Source: Acidimicrobiia bacterium
Lineage (GTDB): Bacteria; Actinomycetota; Acidimicrobiia; IMCC26256; PALSA-555
DNA: 13,480 nt
Reading direction: 5' to 3'
Assembly: GCA_017853455.1 (NCBI GenBank)
Contig: JAFMJM010000042.1
Span: 1 to 13,480, forward strand
Part shown: in pieces, positions 1 to 6,161 of the stretch
How the letters are laid out: every line of letters begins with the position of its first letter
Position numbering within the stretch: the stretch's first letter is position 1
Notes under the pieces: model-generated
Database searches by the model: none
What the model was told of the DNA's origin: nothing
The model's input: the letters and a program-made list of their open reading frames with translations, nothing else
Made by a program: the position numbers and the translations under genes

Positions 1-215
1 GGGCAGTAGGCGTCGAGCACGCCGGGGGTGCCGTCCTCGCCGCGGAACACGACCAGGTCGCGTCCGAAGTAGTGGACGTTGCGCACCGTGCCCGGCGCCA
101 GCGCGTCGCTCGGATGCATGGCGAACCAGCCGTTGGGCACCGGGAGCGGAAAGCCACCCCCGCCCTTGATGCCCGTGGCCAGCACCCGGTCCCGCTCGTC
201 GGCCGTCAGTCCCAT
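1..215 (-). CDS. Rieske non-heme iron oxygenase, N-terminal fragment (runs off the window)
   Basis: Only the first 71 residues are in the window; the gene continues past base 1. The reading frame starts with ATG at 213-215, preceded by a good Shine-Dalgarno (AGAAGGAG, about 6 bases upstream of the ATG). The fragment contains PNGWFAMHPSDALAPGTV followed by VHYFGRDLVVFRGEDG and ends at LDAYC, where the first Rieske cysteine of the CxH pair is expected in KshA/VanA-type oxygenases (LDAYCPH). Known members are cytosolic terminal oxygenases that take electrons from a ferredoxin reductase and hydroxylate rings or demethylate. It lies 36 bp after the diiron fusion gene and is probably the fourth protein gene of the left operon. 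The iron-binding half is outside the window, so substrate class cannot be judged. Confidence 0.85.
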   Translation of the reverse strand, partial: MGLTADERDRVLATGIKGGGGFPLPVPNGWFAMHPSDALAPGTVRNVHYFGRDLVVFRGEDGTPGVLDAYC

Positions 216-251
216 GGATGCTCCTTCTGCACCGTCGGCGTCGGTGTGTGT

Positions 252-1457
252 CTACATGAAATTGCGGGTGTGCAGATCGGCGATGGTCTCGGCCTCGGCC
301 ATGGAGAAGCCCAACCGGGCGAGACGGCCCCGTCGGCCGTCGGCCATGTCCCGCTGGAGTTCCTGGACCCGGTCCCAGCCCCGGCGGACGGCCCCGGGGG
401 TGGCGGCCCCGGCGGCGAGGAGCACCAGGGCATCGAAGACGTCCTCGTTGAGGCCGGACGTGTGCTGCAGCGCTCGATGGCGGGCCTCGACCGCCCGGGC
501 CAGACGCGGGCGCAGATCGGGATCGAGCGTCGCGTGACGTTCGAGGTGCGCCATCGCGAAGGCGACGTGGCGGGCCTCGTCGGCCCGTGTGCGCGTCGCG
601 ATCTGTCGGGTGAGCGGGTCGGGGGCGTGCTGTTCGAGAAACGAGAGCAGCGAGACGAACGTGCCCTCGCCCATCACCGAGAGGAGGAATGCAGCGGTGG
701 CGTAGTCGGGCTCGTCGAGCAGGGTCTGGAGCGACGCTCGTCCTCCGGCCGTCGACAGTGCGAGTGGGCGCCCGGAGCACCGGGCCCGCCGGGTGAAGAC
801 CTCGACGTGCCGGGCCTCGTCCGCGACGGTGACCGCCAGGACCTGCTGGATCTCCCGGAAGTGCGGGTGGACCTGACCGAGGAAGCGGGCCGGGACCACC
901 AGTGCCGCCTCCTCGTTCTCGATCAGGAACGTCATCACCGTCACGACCGCCGCTTCGACCTCGGGTGGATTGGCGATCGGCACCGTCCAGTCGATCACCG
1001 TCGCCGGATCCCACTGGCCGGCCGCCGCCTGCGCGTAGAGCGCAGTGGCCCGGTCGGTCCAGAGGTCGTCGCGCCGGTCGAGGCGGAACCGGGGGGTCGG
1101 TCCGCCCGGTTCGACCGCCGCACCGCGGGCGGCGAGACCCCATTCGGAGACCGCTGCGGGCGCAATCCCGTCGGATCCGTCGTCGCCCACCGCCCGGGCG
1201 GCACCCCGCCAACGGGCCCCGGTGGTCGCCCCGCGCTCGACCCACCCCACGACACCGGAGGGGTCACCGGGATCGCCCGTCCGCCAGCCGTGCCCCTGTT
1301 GGCGGCACCAGGCGGCGAGATGCACCGGCAGCGCAGGATGCTCCCCCCGCACCGCCACCCGCTCCCCCGCCGACCGGTCCGCCAGGGCCAGGTTGACCAG
1401 CACGTGAGCACCCCCGTCGAGCCCGAGCGGTCCCAGGTCGACGACGGCGGTGCTCAT
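252..1457 (-). CDS. TusA-like domain fused to ferritin-like diiron protein
   Basis: 401 residues. Residues 1-60 resemble a TusA/SirA domain (hydrophobic strand after GLDGGAHVL, GERVAV, then LAAWCRQQGH), but the CPxP sulfur-carrier motif is replaced by Gly15-Gly-Ala-His, so the sulfur-accepting cysteine is missing. After a Gly/Arg-rich linker, residues 165-345 form a ferritin-like bundle with two DEARH motifs (Glu214/His217 and Glu294/His297) and partner glutamates at about 180-183 and 264. The spacing of about 30 residues is that of R2-type diiron sites. A redox or oxygenase role is likely; the substrate is unknown. The start at 1457 is chosen because it overlaps the previous stop as ATGA; a 35-residue Arg-rich upstream extension is rejected as overlap into the binding-protein gene. 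No signal peptide or membrane segment is visible. Confidence 0.85.
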   Translation of the reverse strand: MSTAVVDLGPLGLDGGAHVLVNLALADRSAGERVAVRGEHPALPVHLAAWCRQQGHGWRTGDPGDPSGVVGWVERGATTGARWRGAARAVGDDGSDGIAPAAVSEWGLAARGAAVEPGGPTPRFRLDRRDDLWTDRATALYAQAAAGQWDPATVIDWTVPIANPPEVEAAVVTVMTFLIENEEAALVVPARFLGQVHPHFREIQQVLAVTVADEARHVEVFTRRARCSGRPLALSTAGGRASLQTLLDEPDYATAAFLLSVMGEGTFVSLLSFLEQHAPDPLTRQIATRTRADEARHVAFAMAHLERHATLDPDLRPRLARAVEARHRALQHTSGLNEDVFDALVLLAAGAATPGAVRRGWDRVQELQRDMADGRRGRLARLGFSMAEAETIADLHTRNFM

Positions 1458-2308
1458 CGCGGAGCGCCGGCGGCGAGGATGCGTCCGTCGGGTCCGTAGA
1501 ACCCGAGCCGATCGACCGCCGCCTCGAGCTGGTCGTACCCGGACGTGCGGCCGGGTCGCCACTCGCGGAGCCCCTCGAGCTCGAGGAGCGGCCGGACCTC
1601 GGGATCATCGAACGACATCCCGAGGAGGAGCTCGATGAACCGATCGACCACTCCCGATTCGGTGCCGTCGAGCACCGTCATCGTGCAGTGGTCGTACGGT
1701 GCCGTCCGGGTGAGGATCCGCAGCGCATCGGCGTCGACCGTGCCCTCGCGCGCGAACAGCAGTTGGTTGCCGTCGATGATGCAGGCGGCGTCGGCCCGCC
1801 CCTCGACCAGGGCCACGACCGCGTCGCGCTCACCACCGATGTGGTCGCCGTGCTTGGTGACCATGACGTCGTGGCGCAGCACGGTGACGTCGGAGTCGGG
1901 GTCGAGCCCCAGCCCCGCCAGATGCGCGAGCGGAAGGAGCGTGGCCTGGGGCGAGTCGACCGCCCCGACGGCGACCGTGCCGCCCCTGAGCGCACCGACG
2001 TCGGCGATGTCGGCGTCGGCCCGAACGAGCACCACCGACGTGAGGTCCTGGTCGGTGTCGCGCATGGCGATCGACCGGGCCGTCCGGCCCGCGGCCGCAG
2101 CGAGCCGCCGGGTGCGGACCCACGCCAGCGGTGAGTCCCAGGTGACGTCGACGTGACCCGTCAGGTGGGCCTCGGCCTGCGCCTCGTACCCGGAGTACAG
2201 CACGTAGTCGAAGTCGAAACCCTGCTCGCCGAACCAGTTGCCGAAGCCCTCCCAGATGGTGACGACCTTGGGGTCGTACGCAACGGCCCCGAGTGTGAAC
2301 GGTCGCAT
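1454..2308 (-). CDS. PhnD/SsuA-like solute-binding-fold protein, no signal peptide
   Basis: 284 residues beginning MRPFTLGAVAYDPKVVTIWE, a type-2 periplasmic-binding fold of the PhnD/phosphonate group. Family marks are GHVDVTWDSPLAWVR (51-65), LRGGTVAVGAVDSPQATLL (107-125) and ALVEGRADAACIIDGN (166-181). There is no secretion signal or lipobox, and no ABC permease or ATPase gene nearby, so this copy is probably cytosolic and not a normal importer subunit. His153 and His156 (KHGDH) and the segment PYDHCTMTVL (204-213) are possible ligand or metal contacts, which is a guess. A GTG 15 bases upstream (2323) is in frame, but AGGAGG sits between it and this ATG, so the ATG is preferred. Its stop overlaps the diiron gene by 4 bp. 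It may be a substrate carrier, sensor or an enzyme on this fold. Confidence 0.85.
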   Translation of the reverse strand: MRPFTLGAVAYDPKVVTIWEGFGNWFGEQGFDFDYVLYSGYEAQAEAHLTGHVDVTWDSPLAWVRTRRLAAAAGRTARSIAMRDTDQDLTSVVLVRADADIADVGALRGGTVAVGAVDSPQATLLPLAHLAGLGLDPDSDVTVLRHDVMVTKHGDHIGGERDAVVALVEGRADAACIIDGNQLLFAREGTVDADALRILTRTAPYDHCTMTVLDGTESGVVDRFIELLLGMSFDDPEVRPLLELEGLREWRPGRTSGYDQLEAAVDRLGFYGPDGRILAAGAPR

Positions 2309-2314
2309 CGCCGT

Positions 2315-2320
2315 CCTCCT
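2315..2320 (-). promoter_or_regulatory. Shine-Dalgarno deciding the binding-protein start
   Basis: AGGAGG followed by 6 bases and ATG at 2308. Its first A is the last base of the TGA stop of the upstream dehydrogenase-like gene, so the two genes share bases and are likely translationally coupled. It argues against the in-frame GTG at 2323, which would place this motif inside the coding sequence. Confidence 0.75.
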
Positions 2321-3447
2321 CACCCGAACAGGGGCAGGCCGCTGAGCGCCCGCCCGATGAACTCCTGGAGGGCATCGACGGTCGGCGCCATCACGGCTGA
2401 CGCGCGGGCGTCGCGAAAATGGCGCTCGATGCCGACGTCCTTACGGAACGCCGCGCCGCCGCCGACCCGCATGGCGAGGTCGAGGACGTCGAGTGCGGTC
2501 CCGCCCGCCACCGCCTTGGACTGGAGCATGCGCAGCGGAGCATCCTCCCGCCCGGACTGCAATGCGACGACCGCGTCGGCGACGAGCGTGTCGGCGGCGT
2601 CAGCCCGGTTCTTCATCTCGGCCAGGTGCTGACGCACGACCGGCTGGTCGGCGAGGGACTGCCCGAGGTGCTCGAGGCGCGCCCCCGAGGTGTGGGCCAG
2701 GGCCTTGCCGATCCCGGCGTCCATCAGGCCGAGACTGCAGGACGCGTTGAGGATCTGGAACGCCGGCAGGACCACGCCCAGCGCGAGGTCGAGCCCGGCG
2801 CCGTCGTCACCCAGGCGGGCCGTCATGGGGATACGAACCCCGTTGGCCCGGACCGGGCTCGAGGCGTTGCCGCGCAGACCGAGACCGTCGAAGGCGCCGA
2901 CCACGTCGAGGCCGGGGGCGTCGGCGGGCACGAGCCAGAGCGTGGCTCCTTCGGGCGCACCGGCCGGTCGGCTGGTCCAGACGTAGGAATCGGCCTCGCC
3001 CGCCGAGGTGACCCAGCTCTTCGATGCGTCGAGGACGACGTCACCGCCTTCGGGGGTGGCGGTGCCGAGCGGTGCCCAGAACTGGCTCCGGGACCCGGTC
3101 TCGGAGAACGCGAGGGTGCTGAGGTGCTCGCCGGCGGCGATCGCCCGGCGGACGTCGTCAGGGCCTTCGGCCTCGATGACGGCGACGGCGCTGTAGTGCA
3201 TGCACACGACCATGGCGGTGCTGCCACACACCCGGGCGAGCGAACGGACGACCAGGGCGGCGTCGGCGAGCGTGCCTCCCATTCCACCCACTTCCGGGGC
3301 ACTGGTCAGGCCGAGCAGTCCGGCACGGCCGAGGGCGACGACCGCAGCACGGGGGAAGACGCCGTGGGCGTCGACGTCGGCGGCCGCGGGCTCGACGACG
3401 GTCGGGATGAGTTCCTCGAGCACGTCGAGGATGGGGCTGGCGGTCAT
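2320..3447 (-). CDS. Acyl-CoA-dehydrogenase-fold flavoprotein lacking the catalytic glutamate
   Basis: 375 residues, the usual length for the family. Visible marks are LAFSETGSR (112-120, in place of the common TEPxAGSD), SKSWVTSAG (142-150), SLGLMDAGIGKAL (238-250) and the C-terminal MRVGGGAAFRK and RHFRDARA segments. At the medium-chain dehydrogenase base position (YEGT) it has VMAPT, so Glu is replaced by Ala354. At the alternative helix-G position used by isovaleryl-CoA dehydrogenase it has Phe230 (LPAFQIL). Ordinary alpha,beta-desaturation is therefore unlikely. Known glutamate-free members of this fold include flavin monooxygenases such as DszC and nitroso-forming sugar oxidases, which need a separate flavin reductase; none is in the window. 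ATG at 3447 is the only start in frame and overlaps the stop of a leader ORF. It opens the left operon. Confidence 0.85.
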   Translation of the reverse strand: MTASPILDVLEELIPTVVEPAAADVDAHGVFPRAAVVALGRAGLLGLTSAPEVGGMGGTLADAALVVRSLARVCGSTAMVVCMHYSAVAVIEAEGPDDVRRAIAAGEHLSTLAFSETGSRSQFWAPLGTATPEGGDVVLDASKSWVTSAGEADSYVWTSRPAGAPEGATLWLVPADAPGLDVVGAFDGLGLRGNASSPVRANGVRIPMTARLGDDGAGLDLALGVVLPAFQILNASCSLGLMDAGIGKALAHTSGARLEHLGQSLADQPVVRQHLAEMKNRADAADTLVADAVVALQSGREDAPLRMLQSKAVAGGTALDVLDLAMRVGGGAAFRKDVGIERHFRDARASAVMAPTVDALQEFIGRALSGLPLFG

Positions 3448-3476
3448 GACCGCATCTGATTCACAACGGTGGCCAT
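3444..3476 (-). CDS. 10-codon leader ORF upstream of the dehydrogenase-like gene
   Basis: The strongest ribosome-binding site of this operon (AAAGGAGG, bases 3482-3489) is 5 bases from an ATG at 3476 that encodes only MATVVNQMRS. Its TGA overlaps the ATG of the downstream gene as ATGA, while that downstream ATG has no Shine-Dalgarno of its own. This indicates translation of the small ORF and reinitiation at the main gene. The peptide has no run of a single amino acid and no cysteine, so it does not look like a classic attenuator. It may be only a coupling device. Conservation in relatives would decide whether it is real. Confidence 0.55.
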   Translation of the reverse strand: MATVVNQMRS

Positions 3477-3504
3477 CGAGGCCTCCTTTCGGTTCGGTGA
3501 CCTG

Positions 3505-3533
3505 AGTGTGGCACGGCGGCCGCGTCGGGTCCA
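3505..3533 (-). promoter_or_regulatory. Candidate promoter of the left operon
   Basis: On the minus strand TGGACC (3528-3533) and CACACT (3505-3510) are spaced by exactly 17 bases, matching the -35 and -10 boxes at 4 of 6 and 3 of 6 positions. The start point would lie near 3498, a few bases before the Shine-Dalgarno of the leader ORF. The match is weak and by eye only. Confidence 0.3.
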
Positions 3534-3543
3534 GGCTCGGACC
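3528..3543. repeat. Inverted repeat in the divergent control region (possible operator)
   Basis: GGTCC and GGACC are perfect inverted arms separated by AGGCTC. The repeat covers the candidate -35 box of the left operon and lies 62 bases before the divergent SDR gene, so a regulator bound here could affect both. It does not match the KstR or KstR2 patterns known from steroid degraders. Five-base arms can arise by chance in this base composition. Confidence 0.3.
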
Positions 3544-3548
3544 TCGCC

Positions 3549-3566
3549 CTCCGGTACGGTTCGGAG
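3549..3566. repeat. Second inverted repeat in the divergent control region
   Basis: CTCCG and CGGAG form perfect arms around GTACGGTT. The 8-mer CGGTTCGG that overlaps its right half (3557-3564) recurs at 3490-3497 on the other side of the first inverted repeat. A weak plus-strand -10-like TACGGT lies at 3555-3560. It may be an operator for the SDR gene, or chance. Confidence 0.25.
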
Positions 3567-3591
3567 CGGCGCCGACCCGACGGTGCACAGA

Positions 3592-3598
3592 GGGGAGG
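3592..3598 (+). promoter_or_regulatory. Shine-Dalgarno deciding the SDR start
   Basis: GGGGAGG ends directly before an ATG at 3599 and 6 bases before a second ATG at 3605. The normal spacing favours the second, which also begins at the family's usual GRFDGKV start. Confidence 0.6.
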
Positions 3599-3604
3599 AT
3601 GACG

Positions 3605-4531
3605 ATGGGCCGCTTCGACGGGAAGGTCGTGATCGTGACCGGCGCCGGGCGCGGCATCGGCCGGGCCCACGCCCTCGCCTTCGGCGCCGAGGGCGCGGCG
3701 GTGGTCGTCAACGACCCAGCCGACCGCCCGGGCTCCGACGCCGCGTCGGTCGCGGCCGAGATCGCCGCGGCAGGCGGCACCGCAGTGGCCGACACCGGGT
3801 CGGCGACGCTCGAGGGCGCCGAGGCGATCATCGCCCACGCCCTCGACACCTTCGGCCGGGTCGATGCGCTCGTCAACAACGCGACCGCCTTCGGCAACGG
3901 TGACCTGTGGCGCCTCGCCCCGGCCGACTGGGAGCGCACCATCGCCGTCAACCTGTCGGGCTACTTCGCCATGATCCGGGCCGTGGTGCCCGCCCTGGCC
4001 CGAGTGGGCGGCGGGGCGATCGTCAACACGAGCAGCCAGTCGGGGTTCGGGCACCCGTCGCTGGTGGCGTACGCCACCGCCAAGGAGGGCGTGATCGGCC
4101 TCACCCGCACGACCGCCAAGGAGGTCGGGCGCTTCGGGATCCGGTGCAACGCCATCCGGCCCGTGGCCATCACCCCGGGTGTCATCGAGTACCACGGTCG
4201 GGCCAACGAATGGCTCGAGCTGATGGATCTCACGATGGGCGCGCGCACCGGCGGCCTCGACCCCGAGAAGTTCTCACCGGCGAAGATCGCGCCGTTCGTG
4301 GTGTGGCTGTGCAGTGCCGCTGCGCACGACGTCAACGGCCGGACGTTCCTCGTGATGGGTGACCGGATCACGCTGCTGACCGAGCCCGAGCCGGCGGCGG
4401 CCATCCAGCAACGCGGCGGCTGGACGCTCGACGCCCTCGACGAGATCGCGCCGCATGACCTGGTGGCCGGGCTCGAGAACCCGTACCGCCTCGACGGGCA
4501 CCCCGACCTGCAGACGTTCCCCGAGGAGTGA
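3605..4531 (+). CDS. Short-chain dehydrogenase/reductase (SDR), NAD(P)-dependent
   Basis: 308 residues and the only convincing plus-strand gene. The classical SDR plan is complete: TGAGRGIG cofactor loop (12-19), NNA (91-93), the catalytic Asn116, Ser143/144 in NTSSQSGFG, and YATAK with Tyr156 and Lys160. Asp37 after the second strand favours NAD. A tail of about 60 residues beyond the core (from about 247) is longer than in minimal SDRs and resembles the extension of HSD17B4-type hydroxyacyl-CoA or alcohol dehydrogenases. It likely oxidises a secondary alcohol on the pathway substrate in the cytosol. It is divergent from the left operon, with which it shares 128 bp, and its stop lies 4 bp from the convergent nitronate monooxygenase gene. 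The exact substrate cannot be read from the sequence. Confidence 0.93.
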   Translation: MGRFDGKVVIVTGAGRGIGRAHALAFGAEGAAVVVNDPADRPGSDAASVAAEIAAAGGTAVADTGSATLEGAEAIIAHALDTFGRVDALVNNATAFGNGDLWRLAPADWERTIAVNLSGYFAMIRAVVPALARVGGGAIVNTSSQSGFGHPSLVAYATAKEGVIGLTRTTAKEVGRFGIRCNAIRPVAITPGVIEYHGRANEWLELMDLTMGARTGGLDPEKFSPAKIAPFVVWLCSAAAHDVNGRTFLVMGDRITLLTEPEPAAAIQQRGGWTLDALDEIAPHDLVAGLENPYRLDGHPDLQTFPEE

Positions 4532-4535
4532 GGCG

Positions 4536-5645
4536 TCAGCCCTCGACGCTGCGATCGAGGCGGTCGACCGCCGTCAGGTACTCCTCGACCAGGTCGAACA
4601 TGATGTCGCGCACCGGCCGGACCCGGTTCATGGTGCCGACGATCTGCCCGACCGGCGCGAACGCGAGGTCCTTGCGCCCCGAGCGGGCGATGCGGGTGTT
4701 GGCCTCCGACGTGAGGATGTTCTGGAGCGGCATGCCGAGCGGGCCGGGCCCCGCCGGATCGGCCCAGGCCTCGGTCCACTCGTTGCGCAGCATCCGGGCG
4801 GGCTTGCCGGTGTAGCACCGCGACCGCACCGTGTCGGCGGAGGTGGCGTCGAGGTAGGCGCCGAGCACCGCCGGGCTGGCGTCGCTCTCGGCGCTGGTCA
4901 GCCACAGCGAACCGAGCCACACCCCCTGCGCACCGAGCGCCAGCGCCGCTGCGATCTGGCGGCCGTCGCCGATCCCGCCGGCGGCGAGCACCGGCACGGG
5001 CGCCACGGCGTCGACCACCTCGGGAACGAGCACCATCGTCGAGATCTCCCCGGTGTGCCCGCCGGCCTCGTAGCCCTGGGCCACGACGATGTCGATGCCG
5101 TTGTTCACGTGGCGCTCGGCGTGCACGGCTCGCCCGGCGAGCGCGGCGACCTTCACCCCGTGCTCGTGGGCCAGGTCGATCACGTCGCGCGGCGGCGAGC
5201 CCAGCGCGTTGGCGATCAGCGAGATCGGGTGGGCCAGCGCGATCTCCACGTGCTGGTGGGCGACGTCGTCGGTCCAGCCGAGCACACCGTGGGTCGGCTC
5301 GTCGGCGGGGAGCGGCGGGAGGTCGAAGCGGTCCATGAGCTCGTCGACGTAGTTCCAGTGCGCGGCGTCGATGAGCCCCCGGATGTGGGCGAGCATCTCG
5401 TCGCGGTCACCGCCCGCGACCTCGACCGACTTCTGGGGCATGACGGTGTCGACGCCATAGGGCTTGCCGTCGACGTGCTCGTCGATCCAGGTCAACTCGG
5501 TCTCGAGCTGCTCGGGCGTGAAGCCGACAGCCCCGAGCACACCCATCCCGCCCGCCCGGCTGACGGCGGCCACGACGTCACGGCAGTGGGAGAACGCGAA
5601 GATCGGGAGCTCGATGCCGAGCTGGTCGCAGAGCGGGGTCCGCAC
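4536..5645 (-). CDS. Nitronate monooxygenase/2-nitropropane dioxygenase family FMN protein
   Basis: 369 residues from a GTG at 5643-5645, with GAGGAGG four bases upstream; a 24-residue N-terminal extension without that site is rejected. It is a TIM-barrel FMN protein with the signature AQGYEAGGHTG (189-199, His197 at the catalytic position of nitronate oxidisers) and the phosphate-binding AAGGIGDG (221-228) followed by GVWLGS. Compared with short class I members there is an extra helical segment at about 70-130 (rich in Asp, His and Trp). Family roles range from nitronate detoxification to flavin-dependent redox steps in steroid ring degradation (IpdC). Given its neighbours the second type is more attractive, but overall length and insert differ from IpdC. 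It follows the DUF35 gene by 96 bp. Confidence 0.9.
   Translation of the reverse strand: MRTPLCDQLGIELPIFAFSHCRDVVAAVSRAGGMGVLGAVGFTPEQLETELTWIDEHVDGKPYGVDTVMPQKSVEVAGGDRDEMLAHIRGLIDAAHWNYVDELMDRFDLPPLPADEPTHGVLGWTDDVAHQHVEIALAHPISLIANALGSPPRDVIDLAHEHGVKVAALAGRAVHAERHVNNGIDIVVAQGYEAGGHTGEISTMVLVPEVVDAVAPVPVLAAGGIGDGRQIAAALALGAQGVWLGSLWLTSAESDASPAVLGAYLDATSADTVRSRCYTGKPARMLRNEWTEAWADPAGPGPLGMPLQNILTSEANTRIARSGRKDLAFAPVGQIVGTMNRVRPVRDIMFDLVEEYLTAVDRLDRSVEG
4541..4560. terminator. Hairpin just after the SDR stop (weak terminator candidate)
   Basis: CCTCGA and TCGAGG pair perfectly around an 8-base loop, ten bases after the plus-strand SDR stop. It lies within the 3' end of the convergent nitronate monooxygenase gene. 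There is no T-run after it, so an intrinsic terminator is doubtful; it might slow both converging polymerases. Confidence 0.2.
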
Positions 5646-5712
5646 GGTGCCTCCTCGTCGGGGCCGGGCCGACGCCGACCGCCGCTCCCCCGACGGTACC
5701 GGGGCCGGGCAC

Positions 5713-5722
5713 GGCAATTGCC
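5713..5722. repeat. Perfect 10-bp palindrome upstream of the nitronate monooxygenase gene
   Basis: GGCAATTGCC is self-complementary and AT-rich at its centre in an otherwise very GC-rich 96-bp gap between the DUF35 stop and the nitronate monooxygenase start. It could be a small operator or part of a local promoter. No clear -10 or -35 boxes are visible around it, so transcription may instead continue from the DUF35 gene. Confidence 0.3.
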
Positions 5723-5741
5723 AAGCGCTGCGCCGAGATCG

Positions 5742-6161
5742 TCAGGCGAGGCGGTGGCGCAGGAGGGTGGTCTCCCCGGGCTGGTGGTCGAACACCGGCA
5801 CCACGGCGGCCCCGCACCGCAGCGTGTCGGGGTCGGCGTCGACGACCGTCGAGGTGATCCGCACGCCCTCGGGCAGCTCGACCACGGCGATCACCTGGGG
5901 CACCTCGTCGGCGAACATCACGGCGGTGGGTTGGCGGGCCACCGAGAACGTGAAGACGGTCCCGGCACCGGAGACCTCCCGCCACGACAGCCGGTCGGAC
6001 AGGCAGTGCGGGCAACGATGGCGCGGGTAGTGGACGAAGCGGTCGCAGGCGTCGCAGTGCTGAAGGACGACCCGCTCGTCGGCCAGGGCGGCCCAGTACG
6101 GGGCGGTGTCGGCCGTCGGGAGGGGCCGCGGCTTCGGGAAGGTGCCCGGGTCGGTGGTCAT
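5742..6161 (-). CDS. DUF35 zinc-ribbon/OB-fold protein, partner of the thiolase-fold enzyme
   Basis: 139 residues. The N-terminal helix PYWAALADERVVLQHC leads into a rubredoxin-like zinc ribbon with Cys36, Cys39, Cys50 and Cys53 (HCDACD and CPHC), then an OB-fold (GAGTVFTFSV, PQVIAVVELPEGV). This is the standard architecture of DUF35 proteins, which bind thiolase-fold enzymes and shape the acyl-CoA site, as in archaeal HMG-CoA synthesis and in the Ltp2-ChsH2 aldolase of steroid side-chain removal. Its ATG overlaps the stop of the thiolase-fold gene as ATGA, so the two are made together and probably form a complex. All four zinc cysteines are intact. The protein is unlikely to be catalytic alone. 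Confidence 0.92.
   Translation of the reverse strand: MTTDPGTFPKPRPLPTADTAPYWAALADERVVLQHCDACDRFVHYPRHRCPHCLSDRLSWREVSGAGTVFTFSVARQPTAVMFADEVPQVIAVVELPEGVRITSTVVDADPDTLRCGAAVVPVFDHQPGETTLLRHRLA

Noticed and set aside
72..1499. Long plus-strand frame of 475 codons opposite the diiron gene
   Set aside because: Arg/Gly/Pro-rich translation without domain motifs; it mirrors a minus-strand gene with clear diiron ligands and is a product of high GC.
3448..3951. N-terminal extension of the dehydrogenase-like frame, suggesting a 543-residue protein
   Set aside because: It would read antisense through the SDR start region, contains no start with a ribosome site, and the family normally begins at the chosen ATG.
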